Shown here piece by piece: positions 35,259-45,071 of a stretch of DNA of 64,000 nt. The translations under genes and the position numbers were made by a program. The notes under the pieces are model-generated. The model worked only from the letters and a program-made list of their open reading frames with translations, searched no databases and was not told the DNA's origin. Positions within the stretch are counted from its first letter, which is position 1; each line of letters begins with the position of its first letter. Where the stretch lies: positions 372,001 through 436,000 of the forward strand of contig CAWIGB010000038.1 of the NCBI GenBank assembly GCA_963835375.1, given 5' to 3'. Source of the DNA: Salinisphaera sp963835375. GTDB lineage: Bacteria > Pseudomonadota > Gammaproteobacteria > Nevskiales > Salinisphaeraceae.

Positions 35259-36153
35259 TCCCCATGTGCATTTCTGGCGACTGGCTCTCGGCAACCAGCC
35301 GTGGCTGGAGAACCCGCAGCCGAACCTGCTCGGCGACTATGCGCCGATGGCGCACGACTTCGGCCCGACCGATCTGTGCACCGCGGCTGGCGATATCGAG
35401 ATCGTGGCGGCGGTGCATATCGAGGCCGATGCCATCGATCCGGTACGCGAGACCGAATGGCTCGCCAGTCTGCCGGGCTCGGATGGCGCGGGCGATCTGC
35501 CCACGGGGCTCGTGATTGGTGCCGATCTCTCGAAACCCGACGCACGCGATGTGCTCGAGCGCCAGATCGCCGCCAGCGATCGCGTGCGCGGTGTACGCCA
35601 GATCCTGAACGTGCATGCCGATCCGCTGTTCGACTATGTCGGGCGTCACTACATGCGCGAACCGGCCTGGCGGGCGAATTTCGCGCTGCTGGCCGAGTTC
35701 GGCCTGTCGTTCGATCTGCAGATCTATCCGGATCAGATGCCGGCTGCGGCGCTGCTGGCGGCCGAGCATCCGGATGTCCCATTCGTGCTCAACCACGCCG
35801 GCATGTATGTCGACCGCGCCAGCGTTGTCGGCTGGCGGGCCTGGCGGGATGGACTGCGGCGGCTGGCGGGTCTGCCCAACGTGACGATCAAGCTGTCCGG
35901 CTTCGGCATGCTCGATCACGACTGGACGCTCGGTTCGATTCGCCCGCTGATTCTGGAGGCCATCGATGCCTTCGGCGTCGAACGCTGTCTGTTCGCCTCG
36001 AATTATCCGGTGGACGGGCTTTATGCCGATTATGACGTGATCTGGCATGCCTATGCTGGCGTGGTGGCGGACGCCAGGGCCAACGAAAAGCAGGCGCTGT
36101 TCGAGGATAACGCGCGTCGGCTCTACCGCTTGCCGATACCGGAGACGACCTGA
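35242..36153 (+). CDS. L-rhamnono-1,4-lactonase (amidohydrolase family)
   Basis: Metal-dependent TIM-barrel hydrolase of the amidohydrolase-2 family that includes L-rhamnonolactonase (LRA2) and L-fuconolactonase. The HxH metal motif is in VDPHVHFW at residues 5-12. Others: LGDYAPMAHDFGPTDL, GVRQILNVHADP, PFVLNHAGMYVDR with a His ligand, IKLSGFGM, FASNYPVDGL near the end. It has 303 residues. A GAGGAGGGC site precedes two tandem ATG codons (35242, 35245). Its stop overlaps the next start (TGATG). The lactone substrate is inferred from the flanking rhamnose enzymes. Confidence 0.86.
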   Translation: MMRVVDPHVHFWRLALGNQPWLENPQPNLLGDYAPMAHDFGPTDLCTAAGDIEIVAAVHIEADAIDPVRETEWLASLPGSDGAGDLPTGLVIGADLSKPDARDVLERQIAASDRVRGVRQILNVHADPLFDYVGRHYMREPAWRANFALLAEFGLSFDLQIYPDQMPAAALLAAEHPDVPFVLNHAGMYVDRASVVGWRAWRDGLRRLAGLPNVTIKLSGFGMLDHDWTLGSIRPLILEAIDAFGVERCLFASNYPVDGLYADYDVIWHAYAGVVADARANEKQALFEDNARRLYRLPIPETT

Positions 36154-36923
36154 TGCTGCTCAAGGACAAGAACATCTTCGTGACCGGCGGATCGCGCGGC
36201 ATCGGCCGCGGCATCGCGTTGGCGTGTGCCGAGCACGGCGCGAACGTCGCGATCAGCGCCGAGGACACGGCCGTCGAGCGCGAGACGCTGGTCGCCACCG
36301 CCGCCGAGATCGAGGCGCGGGGTGTGAAATCTGCCTGGGTCGCGGCGTCGGCCGAAAAACCGGAAACCGGCGATGTGCTGGTCGAGACCGCGGTCAACGC
36401 CTTCGGCCGGCTGGATGTCTTCGTCAACAACGCCGGCATCTGCCCGTTTCATTCGTTTCTCGACATGCCGCGCGAGACTTATCTCAAGACCGTGGACGTG
36501 AACCTCAACGGCGCATTCTTTGCCGTGCAGGCCGCGGCCAACCAGATGGTCGAACAGGGCGACGGCGGGGCAATCATCGCGGTCAGCTCCATATCGGCGC
36601 TGGTCGGCGGCGGTATGCAGACCCACTACACACCCACCAAGGCAGGAGTGCTGTCGTTGATGCAGTCCACCGCGATCGCACTCGGGCCGCACGGCATCCG
36701 CTGCAACGCGCTGCTGCCTGGCACGATCGAAACCGATATCAACCGCGCGGATCTGGCAGACGAGCGCAAGCGCGACACCATGATCTCGCGTACGCCGCTC
36801 GGCCGGCTGGGCGCGCCCGACGACATGGGCGGGCCGGCGGTGTTTCTGGCTTCGGATCTGGCGAAATATGTCACCGGGGCGGCGCTCTTGGTCGACGGCG
36901 GGCTATACGTCAATCTGCAGTAA
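36153..36923 (+). CDS. L-rhamnose 1-dehydrogenase (short-chain family)
   Basis: SDR enzyme that oxidises L-rhamnose to L-rhamnono-lactone. Cofactor motif TGGSRGIGRGIALAC near residue 11, NNAGICPFHSFLDMP near 93, catalytic triad in SSISALVGGGMQTHYTPTK (Ser, Tyr, Lys) near 148-165, and VTGAALLVDGGLYVNLQ at the C-terminus. The whole pattern, including GGGMQTHYTPTKAG, is that of the characterised Azotobacter-type L-rhamnose dehydrogenase rather than a 3-keto-deoxy acid dehydrogenase. 256 residues, intact. It is coupled to the lactonase gene by a 1-bp overlap. Confidence 0.86.
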   Translation: MLLKDKNIFVTGGSRGIGRGIALACAEHGANVAISAEDTAVERETLVATAAEIEARGVKSAWVAASAEKPETGDVLVETAVNAFGRLDVFVNNAGICPFHSFLDMPRETYLKTVDVNLNGAFFAVQAAANQMVEQGDGGAIIAVSSISALVGGGMQTHYTPTKAGVLSLMQSTAIALGPHGIRCNALLPGTIETDINRADLADERKRDTMISRTPLGRLGAPDDMGGPAVFLASDLAKYVTGAALLVDGGLYVNLQ

Positions 36924-36949
36924 CCCACGTCACGTTCACGGACAACGCC

Positions 36950-37756
36950 ATGGAACTTCCCGCCAACGTCTTCAAATTCAAGCTCGCCGCGAAAGCGGCT
37001 GATACGCCGCTCTATGGTTGCTGGCTTGGGCTTGCGAACGCGTACACGGCCGAGATCGTCGCCACCGCCGATTTCGATTGGCTGCTGATCGACGGCGAAC
37101 ATGCGCCGAATACGGTGGTGACTATCCTCGATCAGCTGCGCGCGATCGAGCCGTGGCCGGCCGCGCCGATCGTGCGCGCGGTCAATCACGATCCGGCGCT
37201 GATCAAGCAGCTGCTCGATATCGGCACGCGCACTCTGATGGTGCCGATGGTTGAAACCGGTGAGCAGGCGGCTGCGCTGGTCGCTGCCATGCGCTATGCG
37301 CCGGCCGGCATTCGCGGCATGGGCGCCGGCGTGATCCGAGCGGATCGCTGGGGCTCGGTCGCCGATTACGCCACGCGTGCCGACGATTCGCTGTGTCTGA
37401 TCACGCAGGTCGAGTCGAAAACCGGCGTGGACAACGTCGAGGCGATCGCCAACACCGACGGCGTCGATGCCGTGTTCGTCGGCCCGGCCGACTTGTCGAC
37501 CAATATGGGCCACGTCGGCAATCCGGGCCATGCGGATGTACAAGCCTCGATTTCGCACGTGCTGGACGTGACCCAGGCCGCCGGCAAAGCGGCGGGGATT
37601 CTGGCGCCGGCCGAGGTCGATACGAATCGGTATCGCGAGGCCGGTTTCGATTTCATTGCGACCGGCCTCGACGTCGTCATGCTGAAAACCGCCGCCGATG
37701 CCAACGCAGCACGCCATCGCGGCGGTCTGCCGGCCGCCGATCGCAGTACTTATTGA
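36950..37756 (+). CDS. rhmA: 2-keto-3-deoxy-L-rhamnonate aldolase
   Basis: HpcH/HpaI-family class II aldolase that splits 2-keto-3-deoxy-L-rhamnonate to pyruvate and L-lactaldehyde. Motifs: YGCWLGLANAYTAEI near residue 25, DWLLIDGEHAPNTV near 48, VRAVNHDPALIKQLLDIG, TLMVPMVETGEQA, QVESKTGVDNVEAI (metal-binding Glu) and VFVGPADLS near 180. 268 residues. The ATG at 36950 matches the family N-terminus although its binding site is weak. The long open frame upstream is a shadow of the dehydrogenase gene. Confidence 0.92.
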   Translation: MELPANVFKFKLAAKAADTPLYGCWLGLANAYTAEIVATADFDWLLIDGEHAPNTVVTILDQLRAIEPWPAAPIVRAVNHDPALIKQLLDIGTRTLMVPMVETGEQAAALVAAMRYAPAGIRGMGAGVIRADRWGSVADYATRADDSLCLITQVESKTGVDNVEAIANTDGVDAVFVGPADLSTNMGHVGNPGHADVQASISHVLDVTQAAGKAAGILAPAEVDTNRYREAGFDFIATGLDVVMLKTAADANAARHRGGLPAADRSTY

Positions 37757-37802
37757 GCCGACGCGGGGCGCCGCTCCGCACTCACCCAGCGAGGAGATGG
37801 AG

Positions 37803-39245
37803 ATGAGCGACGTGACAAGCTACGAGAACTATATCGGCGGTGTATTCGCACCGTCGGCGTCCGGTGAGACCCGCGAGAACCACAACCCGGCGACCGGGGC
37901 GCTGCTGTCGCGCGTGCCTGAGTCGGATGCCAACGACGTCCAGCGCGCGGTCGAAGCCGCCCGCAGTGCTCAGAAAGCCTGGGCGGCGCGGCCAGCGATC
38001 GAGCGGGCGCGCTATCTGCATAAGCTCGCCGACAAGATCCGCGACAACGTGGATCACCTGGCGGCCATCATCGTGGCCGAGCAGGGCAAGGTGGCCGGCC
38101 TGGCCGAAGTGGAAGTGAGCTTCACCGCCGAATATCTGGATTACATGGGCCAGTGGGCGCGCCGCATCGAGGGCGAGATCATCGAAAGCGATCGCCCGGG
38201 CGAGCATATGTTCCTGTTTCGCAAGCCCCTCGGCGTGGTGGCTGGCATCCTGCCGTGGAATTTTCCGTTCTTCCTCATCGCCCGCAAGATGGCGCCGGCG
38301 CTGGTCACCGGCAATACCATCGTGATCAAGCCGAGCGAGGAGACCCCCAATAACTGCTTCGAGTTCGCCAGGCTGCTCGATACCCTCGATCTGCCGCGAG
38401 GCGTGTTCAATGTGGTCTCCGGTGGCGGGGCGACGACGGGCAGCGCGCTGACCGCGCATCGTGATGTCGACCTGATCAGCTTCACCGGCAGTGTGGCGAC
38501 CGGCTCGGCGATCATGCACAACGCGGCCGACCACATCACCAAGGTCAATCTCGAGCTCGGCGGCAAGGCGCCGGCGATCGTGCTCGACGATGCCGATCTC
38601 GACCTGGCTGTGAAGGCGATCAAGGACTCTCGTGTGATCAACACCGGCCAGGTCTGCAACTGCGCCGAGCGCGTGTATGTTCAGCGGAGCGTGGCCGACG
38701 CCTTCCAGGCCAAGATGGTGGAGGCGATGAAGGCGACCACCTATGGCGATCCGGGCGCGGATTCATCCGTCGACATGGGGCCGTTGATCAACCAGGAAGG
38801 TCTGGACAAGGTGGCGGCCATGGTCGAATCCGCCCGCCAATCGGGCGCCCAAGTGCTTACCGGCGGCCAGGTCGCGGATCTGGGCCAGGGCTTCCACTAC
38901 GAACCCACTGTGCTGGCGGCCTGTACGCCAGACATGGATGTGATGAAAGACGAGATCTTCGGGCCAGTGCTGCCGATCCAGGTGATCGACGATCTGGACG
39001 AGGCGATCGCGCTCGCCAACAACTCCGATTACGGCCTGACCTCGTCGGTCTACACCCGCGATCTGAACGCCGCGCTCAAGGCCTGTCGCGAACTGGAATA
39101 CGGCGAGACCTACGTCAACCGCGAGAATTTCGAGGCCATGCAGGGGTTCCACGCCGGCGCGGGCAAGTCCGGCATCGGCGGCGCGGATGGCAAGCACGGC
39201 CTGTATGAATACACCCGGACCCATCTGGCTTATATCCAGACCTGA
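37803..39245 (+). CDS. aldA: L-lactaldehyde / glycolaldehyde dehydrogenase
   Basis: NAD-dependent aldehyde dehydrogenase that converts L-lactaldehyde to L-lactate, closing the pathway. It is very close to E. coli AldA: VEVSFTAEYLDYMGQWARR, GEIIESDRPGE, ILPWNFPFFLIARKMAPAL, LELGGKAPAIVLDDADL (Glu near 252), NTGQVCNCAERVYVQ (catalytic Cys near 285) and NRENFEAMQGFHAG near the end. 480 residues. The ATG at 37803 is chosen since the GAGGAG site would abut the earlier ATG at 37797. It converges on glnD with an 86-bp gap rich in ACGGC repeats. Confidence 0.94.
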   Translation: MSDVTSYENYIGGVFAPSASGETRENHNPATGALLSRVPESDANDVQRAVEAARSAQKAWAARPAIERARYLHKLADKIRDNVDHLAAIIVAEQGKVAGLAEVEVSFTAEYLDYMGQWARRIEGEIIESDRPGEHMFLFRKPLGVVAGILPWNFPFFLIARKMAPALVTGNTIVIKPSEETPNNCFEFARLLDTLDLPRGVFNVVSGGGATTGSALTAHRDVDLISFTGSVATGSAIMHNAADHITKVNLELGGKAPAIVLDDADLDLAVKAIKDSRVINTGQVCNCAERVYVQRSVADAFQAKMVEAMKATTYGDPGADSSVDMGPLINQEGLDKVAAMVESARQSGAQVLTGGQVADLGQGFHYEPTVLAACTPDMDVMKDEIFGPVLPIQVIDDLDEAIALANNSDYGLTSSVYTRDLNAALKACRELEYGETYVNRENFEAMQGFHAGAGKSGIGGADGKHGLYEYTRTHLAYIQT

Positions 39246-39331
39246 GTTGAGCTCCGGCCATGCTCCGCTGGACGGCCGGCACGGCACGGCACGGCCGGCG
39301 CGCGAAGCCGCGTTGGCTCCGGCTGCGTCGT

Positions 39332-42007
39332 TCAGCTATCGGATTGGTCGAGCTCGGCCGTCATCACGGTTCGTAGTTCGCGCAGGATGTCCTCGTCGCG
39401 AATCGCCGTCTGCTGACGATCTGTGATGAAGAACACGTCTTCGGCGCGCTCGCCGATGGTCGCGATCTTGGCGGTCTCCAGCAGGATGCCGCAGCGATGG
39501 AAGACATCGCCGATGATCGACAGCAGGCCCGGACGGTCGGCCGTCATGATTTCCATCACCGTGCAATCGCGCTCGGTCGCCTGCGTGAAATAGATCTGCG
39601 TGGGCACGTTGAAATACTGGTTGCGTCGTCCCTGGCGCCGGGTCACATCGATGCTTTCGACCGCAGGGTCGGCGATGGCCTGCACCAGCGCGGATTCCAC
39701 CTCGCTGCGGCGGTAGGCATCCTCGACCGGATGGCCGTCGTTCTCGGCGATAACGTACGTATCCAGCGTGTAGTCGTCGCTGGTTGTGTTGATGCGGGCA
39801 TCCAGCACCGACAAGCCCAGCTGGGCGAGCACGCCGGTCGTCACGCCGAACAGATAGTCCCGGTCGCGTGTGTAGACGAACAGGGTGGTGCCTTGTTCAG
39901 GGATCTCCGAAATCGACACCAGCGGGTTCTGGTCGTCTCCATGCGTGATGATGGCCTTGGTCTGGCGGGCGATCTCGTCGGGGCTGTGGCGCAGGAAATA
40001 CTCCGGGTCGAAGCGTGACCAGAGATTCTTGAAGTGCGGCGTGTTCACGCCCGCTCGAGTGAGCATGGCAGCTGCCGCGCTGCGTGTTTCGGCGATCAGC
40101 TCGTCGCGGTCGAGCGGGTCGTCGAGGCCGCGTTCGAGCGCGCGTCGTGTGTTGTTGTACAGATCCGTGAGCAGGCTTTCCTTCCACGAATTCCACAGGT
40201 CCGGATTGGTGGCGCGGATATCGCAGATGGTGAGCAGGAACAGGCGGTCGAGGCGCTCGCGCGAGCCCACTTCGCGGGCGAATTCGTTGACGACCTGCAC
40301 ATCGTTGATATCGCGGCGCTGGGCCGTCATCGACATCAACAGATGCCGGCGCACCAGCCAGCAGACCAGATCGGTATCGTCGGACGAGATGCCGTGCGCC
40401 TTGCAGAACTCGCGCGCATCATCCGCGCCAAGCTCCGAATGATCGCCGCCACGGCCCTTGGCGATATCGTGCATGAGACCAGCGATGTACATGATCTGAG
40501 GCTTGTTGAGCCCCTGCATCAAGTCGCTGGCGAACGGCATTTCGTCGTTGAAGCGGGGGATCGCCAGCCGACGCATGTTGCGGATCACGAACAACGTGTG
40601 TTCGTCCACGGTCAGGGTATGGAACAGGTCGTACTGCATGCGACCGATAATCTGCCCGAACTTGGGCAGGTAGCGGCCCAGAATCCCGTAACGATTCATC
40701 CGCCGCAGCGCACGTGTCACGCCACTGCGTTGGCGTAGAATCTCGGTGAAGAGTCGTCGGCAATGTATTGAGTTTCGGAAGTTATCATCGATCAATCGGC
40801 GATCTCGGCGCATCAGTCGCAGCGTGCGCGCCCGGACGCCATTCAGACCCGGCCGGGTCTCCATCAGATAGAAGATTTCGAGGAGCGCGCTGGGCGTCTC
40901 CACGAATACCTTGTCGTGGATGACCTCGATGAAGCCGTGACGCGCCTGGAAGCGATCGTTGATCGGTTTCGGGCGTTCATCGTCGGTGGCATGCAGGATC
41001 GCTTCGGAGAACAGTTGAAGCAGCACATCATTTAGTGCAGATAAGGCTTTGATATTACGATAATAGCGCTGCATGAAACGCTCTACCGCCAAGGTGTTTT
41101 CCGCGTCGTCGTAGCCGAGCAGATGCGCAATCTGAATCTGATGGTCGAACAGGAGGCGGTTCTCGTTACGCCCGGTCAGCATGTGCAGCGCGAACCGCAC
41201 CCGCCAGAGAAACGCCTGGCCACGATGCAGTTCGGAAAACTCGCGACGGCTCAGAAAACCGTAGTCGACCAACCCGTCCAACGTGTGAGCCGCGAACTGT
41301 CGCTTGGCCACCCAGGCGATGGTCTGGATATCGCGCAGCCCGCCGGGCGATTCCTTCACGTTCGGTTCGAGCTTATAGGCCGTTTCATCGTAGCGCGCAT
41401 GGCGCACGGCTTGTTCCTCGACCTTGGCGTTGAAGAAATCGGCAGACGACCAGACATGCTCGGCCGAGGTCGTGGCGCGCATGCGGGCGAACAGCGCCGG
41501 ATCGCCCACCAGCACGCGCGATTCCATCAGGTTGGTCATGATGGTGATGTCGCTCGCGGCCAGTTCGGCGCATTCGGCGGGCGAACGTACGCTATGGCCG
41601 ATCTCGAGTCCCAGATCCCAGAGATAGGTGAAAAAACCCTCGAGCGCCGGCCCGATGGCATCGAGCTGGTTATGCTGATAGAGCACCAGCAGATCGATAT
41701 CCGACTGGGGCAGCAGCTCGTTGCGCCCGTAGCCACCGACCGCGACTAGGCAGGCACTGTCGGTGGCCACGAGTTCGCGCCACGCATGGACCAGCACCGC
41801 ATCGACCACTTCGCAGCGGGCACGCACCAGCCGCGTGATCGACTCTCCATGGCGAAAGGCTTCCGCGATGTGCCGCTGGCCTTCCTTGAGCGCGGCACGT
41901 ACGGATGGTCCGTCGCCGATGTCGAGCGCCCAGACGCGATCGATAAAACCTTCCCAGTCGGCCAGTCCGACCGACTCCAGCTCTTCAGAGGGCAGGCTTG
42001 AAGACAT
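39332..42007 (-). CDS. glnD: Bifunctional PII uridylyltransferase / uridylyl-removing enzyme
   Basis: Master glutamine sensor that modifies PII proteins. Domain order: nucleotidyltransferase (VGGYGRNELLPQSDIDLLVL near residue 90, with the catalytic Asp pair), GlnD helical domain (KLEPNVKESPGGLRDIQT near 225), HD hydrolase domain (MHDIAKGRGGDHSELG near 510) and two C-terminal ACT domains (about 705-790 and 815-890). 891 residues. I chose the ATG at 42007, 1 nt after the map stop. A TTG at 42022 inside map is less likely. It is coupled to map, as in Pseudomonas. Confidence 0.95.
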   Translation of the reverse strand: MSSSLPSEELESVGLADWEGFIDRVWALDIGDGPSVRAALKEGQRHIAEAFRHGESITRLVRARCEVVDAVLVHAWRELVATDSACLVAVGGYGRNELLPQSDIDLLVLYQHNQLDAIGPALEGFFTYLWDLGLEIGHSVRSPAECAELAASDITIMTNLMESRVLVGDPALFARMRATTSAEHVWSSADFFNAKVEEQAVRHARYDETAYKLEPNVKESPGGLRDIQTIAWVAKRQFAAHTLDGLVDYGFLSRREFSELHRGQAFLWRVRFALHMLTGRNENRLLFDHQIQIAHLLGYDDAENTLAVERFMQRYYRNIKALSALNDVLLQLFSEAILHATDDERPKPINDRFQARHGFIEVIHDKVFVETPSALLEIFYLMETRPGLNGVRARTLRLMRRDRRLIDDNFRNSIHCRRLFTEILRQRSGVTRALRRMNRYGILGRYLPKFGQIIGRMQYDLFHTLTVDEHTLFVIRNMRRLAIPRFNDEMPFASDLMQGLNKPQIMYIAGLMHDIAKGRGGDHSELGADDAREFCKAHGISSDDTDLVCWLVRRHLLMSMTAQRRDINDVQVVNEFAREVGSRERLDRLFLLTICDIRATNPDLWNSWKESLLTDLYNNTRRALERGLDDPLDRDELIAETRSAAAAMLTRAGVNTPHFKNLWSRFDPEYFLRHSPDEIARQTKAIITHGDDQNPLVSISEIPEQGTTLFVYTRDRDYLFGVTTGVLAQLGLSVLDARINTTSDDYTLDTYVIAENDGHPVEDAYRRSEVESALVQAIADPAVESIDVTRRQGRRNQYFNVPTQIYFTQATERDCTVMEIMTADRPGLLSIIGDVFHRCGILLETAKIATIGERAEDVFFITDRQQTAIRDEDILRELRTVMTAELDQSDS

Positions 42008-42008
42008 G

Positions 42009-42776
42009 TCAGTCGGCGACAAGCTGGCTCGGCGTGAGGATCTCGACGCCGGTTTCGGTCACCAGGATCGTGTGCTCCCACTGCGCGGAAAGTGAGTGGT
42101 CCTTGGTCACCACGGTCCAGCCGTCGGGCAGCATCTTCACATGTCGCTTGCCCGCGTTGACCATGGGCTCGATGGTGAAGGTCATGCCGGCTTCCAGCTG
42201 CATGCCGCTGCCGGCCTTGCCGTAGTGGAGCACCTGCGGTTCCTCGTGGAAGCCTCGGCCGATGCCATGGCCGCAGTATTCGCGGACCACAGAACAGCGC
42301 TCCGATTCCACGTATTGCTGGATCGCCGCGCCGATATCGCCGAGGGTGGCGCCCGGTTTGACCTGGTCGATGCCGATATACATGGCTTTCTCGGCCACAT
42401 CCGACAGGCGCTTCGCCTTGATCGATGGCTCGCCGGCGAAGTACATGCGCGAGCTGTCACCGTGGAAACCATCCTTGATCAGGGTGACGTCAATATTGAC
42501 CGCGTCGCCTTTCTTGAGTTTCTTGTCACCCGGGATGCCGTGACAGACCACGTGGTTGATCGAGGTGCAGACCGACTTCGGAAAACCGTTGTAGTTGAGT
42601 GGGGCCGGCGTGGTGCCGAGTTCATCCACCATGTAGTCGTGGCAGATGGCGTTGAGTTCGTCGGTGGTCACGCCCGGTCTGACGTGAGGGCCGATCATGT
42701 CCAGCACCTGCGCGGCCAGCCGTCCGGCCTCGCGCATCTTGTCCTGTTCCTCGGGCGTCTTGATTGTCGCGCTCAT
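42009..42776 (-). CDS. map: Methionine aminopeptidase, type I
   Basis: Removes the initiator methionine. 255 residues starting MSATIKTPEEQDKMREAGRL. Metal ligands are seen in INIDVTLIKDG-like VNIDVTLIKDGFHGDSS (two Asp), the His of GHGIGRGFHEEP, FTIEPMVNAG (Glu) and WEHTILVTETG (Glu), plus the substrate His in HVVCHGIPG. The start at 42776 has an AAGGATCG site; the frame is open 11 codons upstream without support. It is divergent from rpsB with a 241-bp intergenic region. Confidence 0.96.
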   Translation of the reverse strand: MSATIKTPEEQDKMREAGRLAAQVLDMIGPHVRPGVTTDELNAICHDYMVDELGTTPAPLNYNGFPKSVCTSINHVVCHGIPGDKKLKKGDAVNIDVTLIKDGFHGDSSRMYFAGEPSIKAKRLSDVAEKAMYIGIDQVKPGATLGDIGAAIQQYVESERCSVVREYCGHGIGRGFHEEPQVLHYGKAGSGMQLEAGMTFTIEPMVNAGKRHVKMLPDGWTVVTKDHSLSAQWEHTILVTETGVEILTPSQLVAD

Positions 42777-42848
42777 CGCGTTCGATCCTTGCCGGTGGCA
42801 GAATGACAACGTCGCGTGGGCGCGACGGTGGCCTGTGAAGGGCCGCTA

Positions 42849-42857
42849 TGGTATAAA
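42849..42857 (+). promoter_or_regulatory. Extended -10 promoter for rpsB
   Basis: TG-G-TATAAA (hexamer 42852-42857). The -35 region is poor. It gives an rpsB leader of about 150 nt, long enough for the S2 autoregulation known in other bacteria. Confidence 0.5.
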
Positions 42858-43017
42858 CCGCTCGCGTTCGCGGCAATCCGCGGCGTTTGGGCGGTTTGTC
42901 CGCCGCCCATGTTTTCGAAATACACACGCGTATCGACACATGGTTCAGGGTGCCTCTTATCCACTCGGGTGGGGGTTGTTCCATGGGATTCGCGGAGGCT
43001 CAACCCGGAGAAAACCT

Positions 43018-43932
<915 letters not shown>

Positions 43933-43997
43933 CACCGGCCTGGCAGCCGCACGGCACGGGCGCGACGCGAGTCGGCCGGCTGCCGTCCGGCACTGAA

Positions 43998-44020
43998 AAC
44001 AGCCGGCATGGCCGGCTGTT
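43998..44020 (+). terminator. Hairpin between rpsB and tsf, likely attenuator
   Basis: AACAGCCGGC-ATG-GCCGGCTGTT, a perfect 10-bp stem. Only a short TCGTT follows, so termination is probably partial, as for the rpsB-tsf hairpin in E. coli. Confidence 0.6.
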
Positions 44021-44061
44021 TCGTTGACGGATTAACAACGACCGAATTCTGGAGAATCGAC

Positions 44062-44943
44062 ATGGCAATCAGTGCCTCCCTAGTCAAGGAACTGCGCGAG
44101 CGCACCGGCGCCGGCATGATGGAGTGCAAGAAAGCGCTGCAGGCGACCGACGGTGACATCGACGCTGCGGCCGAGAACATGCGCCGCGAGGGCCTTGCCA
44201 AGGCTGACAAGAAGGCTGGCCGCGTGGCTGCCGAAGGCCGTATCGCGAGCGCGACGTCGGCCGACAACACCGCTGCGGTGCTCGTGGAAGTGAACTGCGA
44301 GACCGATTTCGTCGGCAAGAACGAAGAGTTCATCGAATTCGCCGAGGAAGTCGCCAAGCTGGTCCTGGAGAAGGAGCCGGCAGACGTTGAAGCATTGGGC
44401 GACATGTATCTGGGCGGCGAGACCGTCGAAGACAAGCGTCGCGCTCTGATCGCCAAGCTGGGGGAGAAGATCACCGTGCGCCGCTTCGAGCGCATCAATG
44501 CCGCCGAGGGCCGCATCGACGTATATTCGCACGGCGCGCGTATTGCCTCGGCGGTTGCGGTTTCCGGCGGCGACGACGAATTGTTGCGCGATCTGGCGAT
44601 GCACGTGGCCGCTTCGGCGCCCGCGCATCTGTCGACCGAGGATGTGCCCGAAGAGCGCCGCAACGCCGAGAAGGAGCTTCTCATGGCTCAGGCGCGGGAT
44701 TCGGGCAAGCCGGAGGACATCATTGAGAAGATGGTCGAGGGTCGCCTGAAGAAGTTCCTTGGCGAGATCACGCTGATGGGTCAGCCCTTCGTTAAGGACC
44801 CGGACTTGACTGTCGAGAAGCTCGTGTCCGAGCGTGGCGCGAAGATCGAGTCGTACGCTCGTCTGGAAGTCGGCGAGGGCATCGAGAAGAAACAAGAGGA
44901 CTTCGCCGCCGAAGTCCGTGCGCAGGCCGAGAAGACGGCCTGA
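44062..44943 (+). CDS. tsf: Elongation factor Ts
   Basis: Guanine-nucleotide exchange factor for EF-Tu. 293 residues. N-terminal UBA-like domain (MAISASLVKELRERTGAGMMECKKAL), then the TDFVG motif in NCETDFVGKNEEF near residue 80 that disrupts the EF-Tu nucleotide site, and a C-terminal KFLGEITLMGQPFVKD segment. The ATG at 44062 follows a TGGAGAA site; an upstream in-frame start is not family-like. It is cotranscribed with rpsB and closed by a strong terminator. Confidence 0.97.
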   Translation: MAISASLVKELRERTGAGMMECKKALQATDGDIDAAAENMRREGLAKADKKAGRVAAEGRIASATSADNTAAVLVEVNCETDFVGKNEEFIEFAEEVAKLVLEKEPADVEALGDMYLGGETVEDKRRALIAKLGEKITVRRFERINAAEGRIDVYSHGARIASAVAVSGGDDELLRDLAMHVAASAPAHLSTEDVPEERRNAEKELLMAQARDSGKPEDIIEKMVEGRLKKFLGEITLMGQPFVKDPDLTVEKLVSERGAKIESYARLEVGEGIEKKQEDFAAEVRAQAEKTA

Positions 44944-44955
44944 TCGCGCCAGCCG

Positions 44956-44991
44956 AAAAGCCGGCTGCCATCCGGCAGCCGGCTTTTTTTT
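44956..44991 (+). terminator. Terminator after tsf
   Basis: AAGCCGGCTGCC (44958-44969), loop ATCC, GGCAGCCGGCTT (44974-44985), followed by a run of T. Confidence 0.92.
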
Positions 44992-45024
44992 GTCCGAAGC
45001 CACTGCGGGTTGTGTGCCGCGTTG

Positions 45025-45033
45025 TGACATAAT
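45025..45033 (+). promoter_or_regulatory. Extended -10 promoter for pyrH
   Basis: TG-A-CATAAT (hexamer 45028-45033), about 40 nt before the pyrH start and just after the tsf terminator. No good -35. Confidence 0.5.
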
Positions 45034-45071
45034 CCGCGCGTTTGCACGCGACCGACCAGGATGAGTTGCCC

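Noticed and set aside
33695..35782. A 695-codon minus-strand open frame opposite rhmD and the lactonase gene
   Set aside because: Shadow of rhmD, which matches L-rhamnonate dehydratase throughout.
39246..39331. ACGGC tandem repeats and a CCGGCC/GGCCGG dyad between aldA and glnD
   Set aside because: Short and GC-rich, without a T run; not enough to call a terminator or a functional repeat.
42849..42857. The TGGTATAAA upstream of rpsB as a fourth copy of the apiose-cluster operator
   Set aside because: Only the extended -10 part is shared; the ATGA and AATC parts of the 19-bp site are absent.
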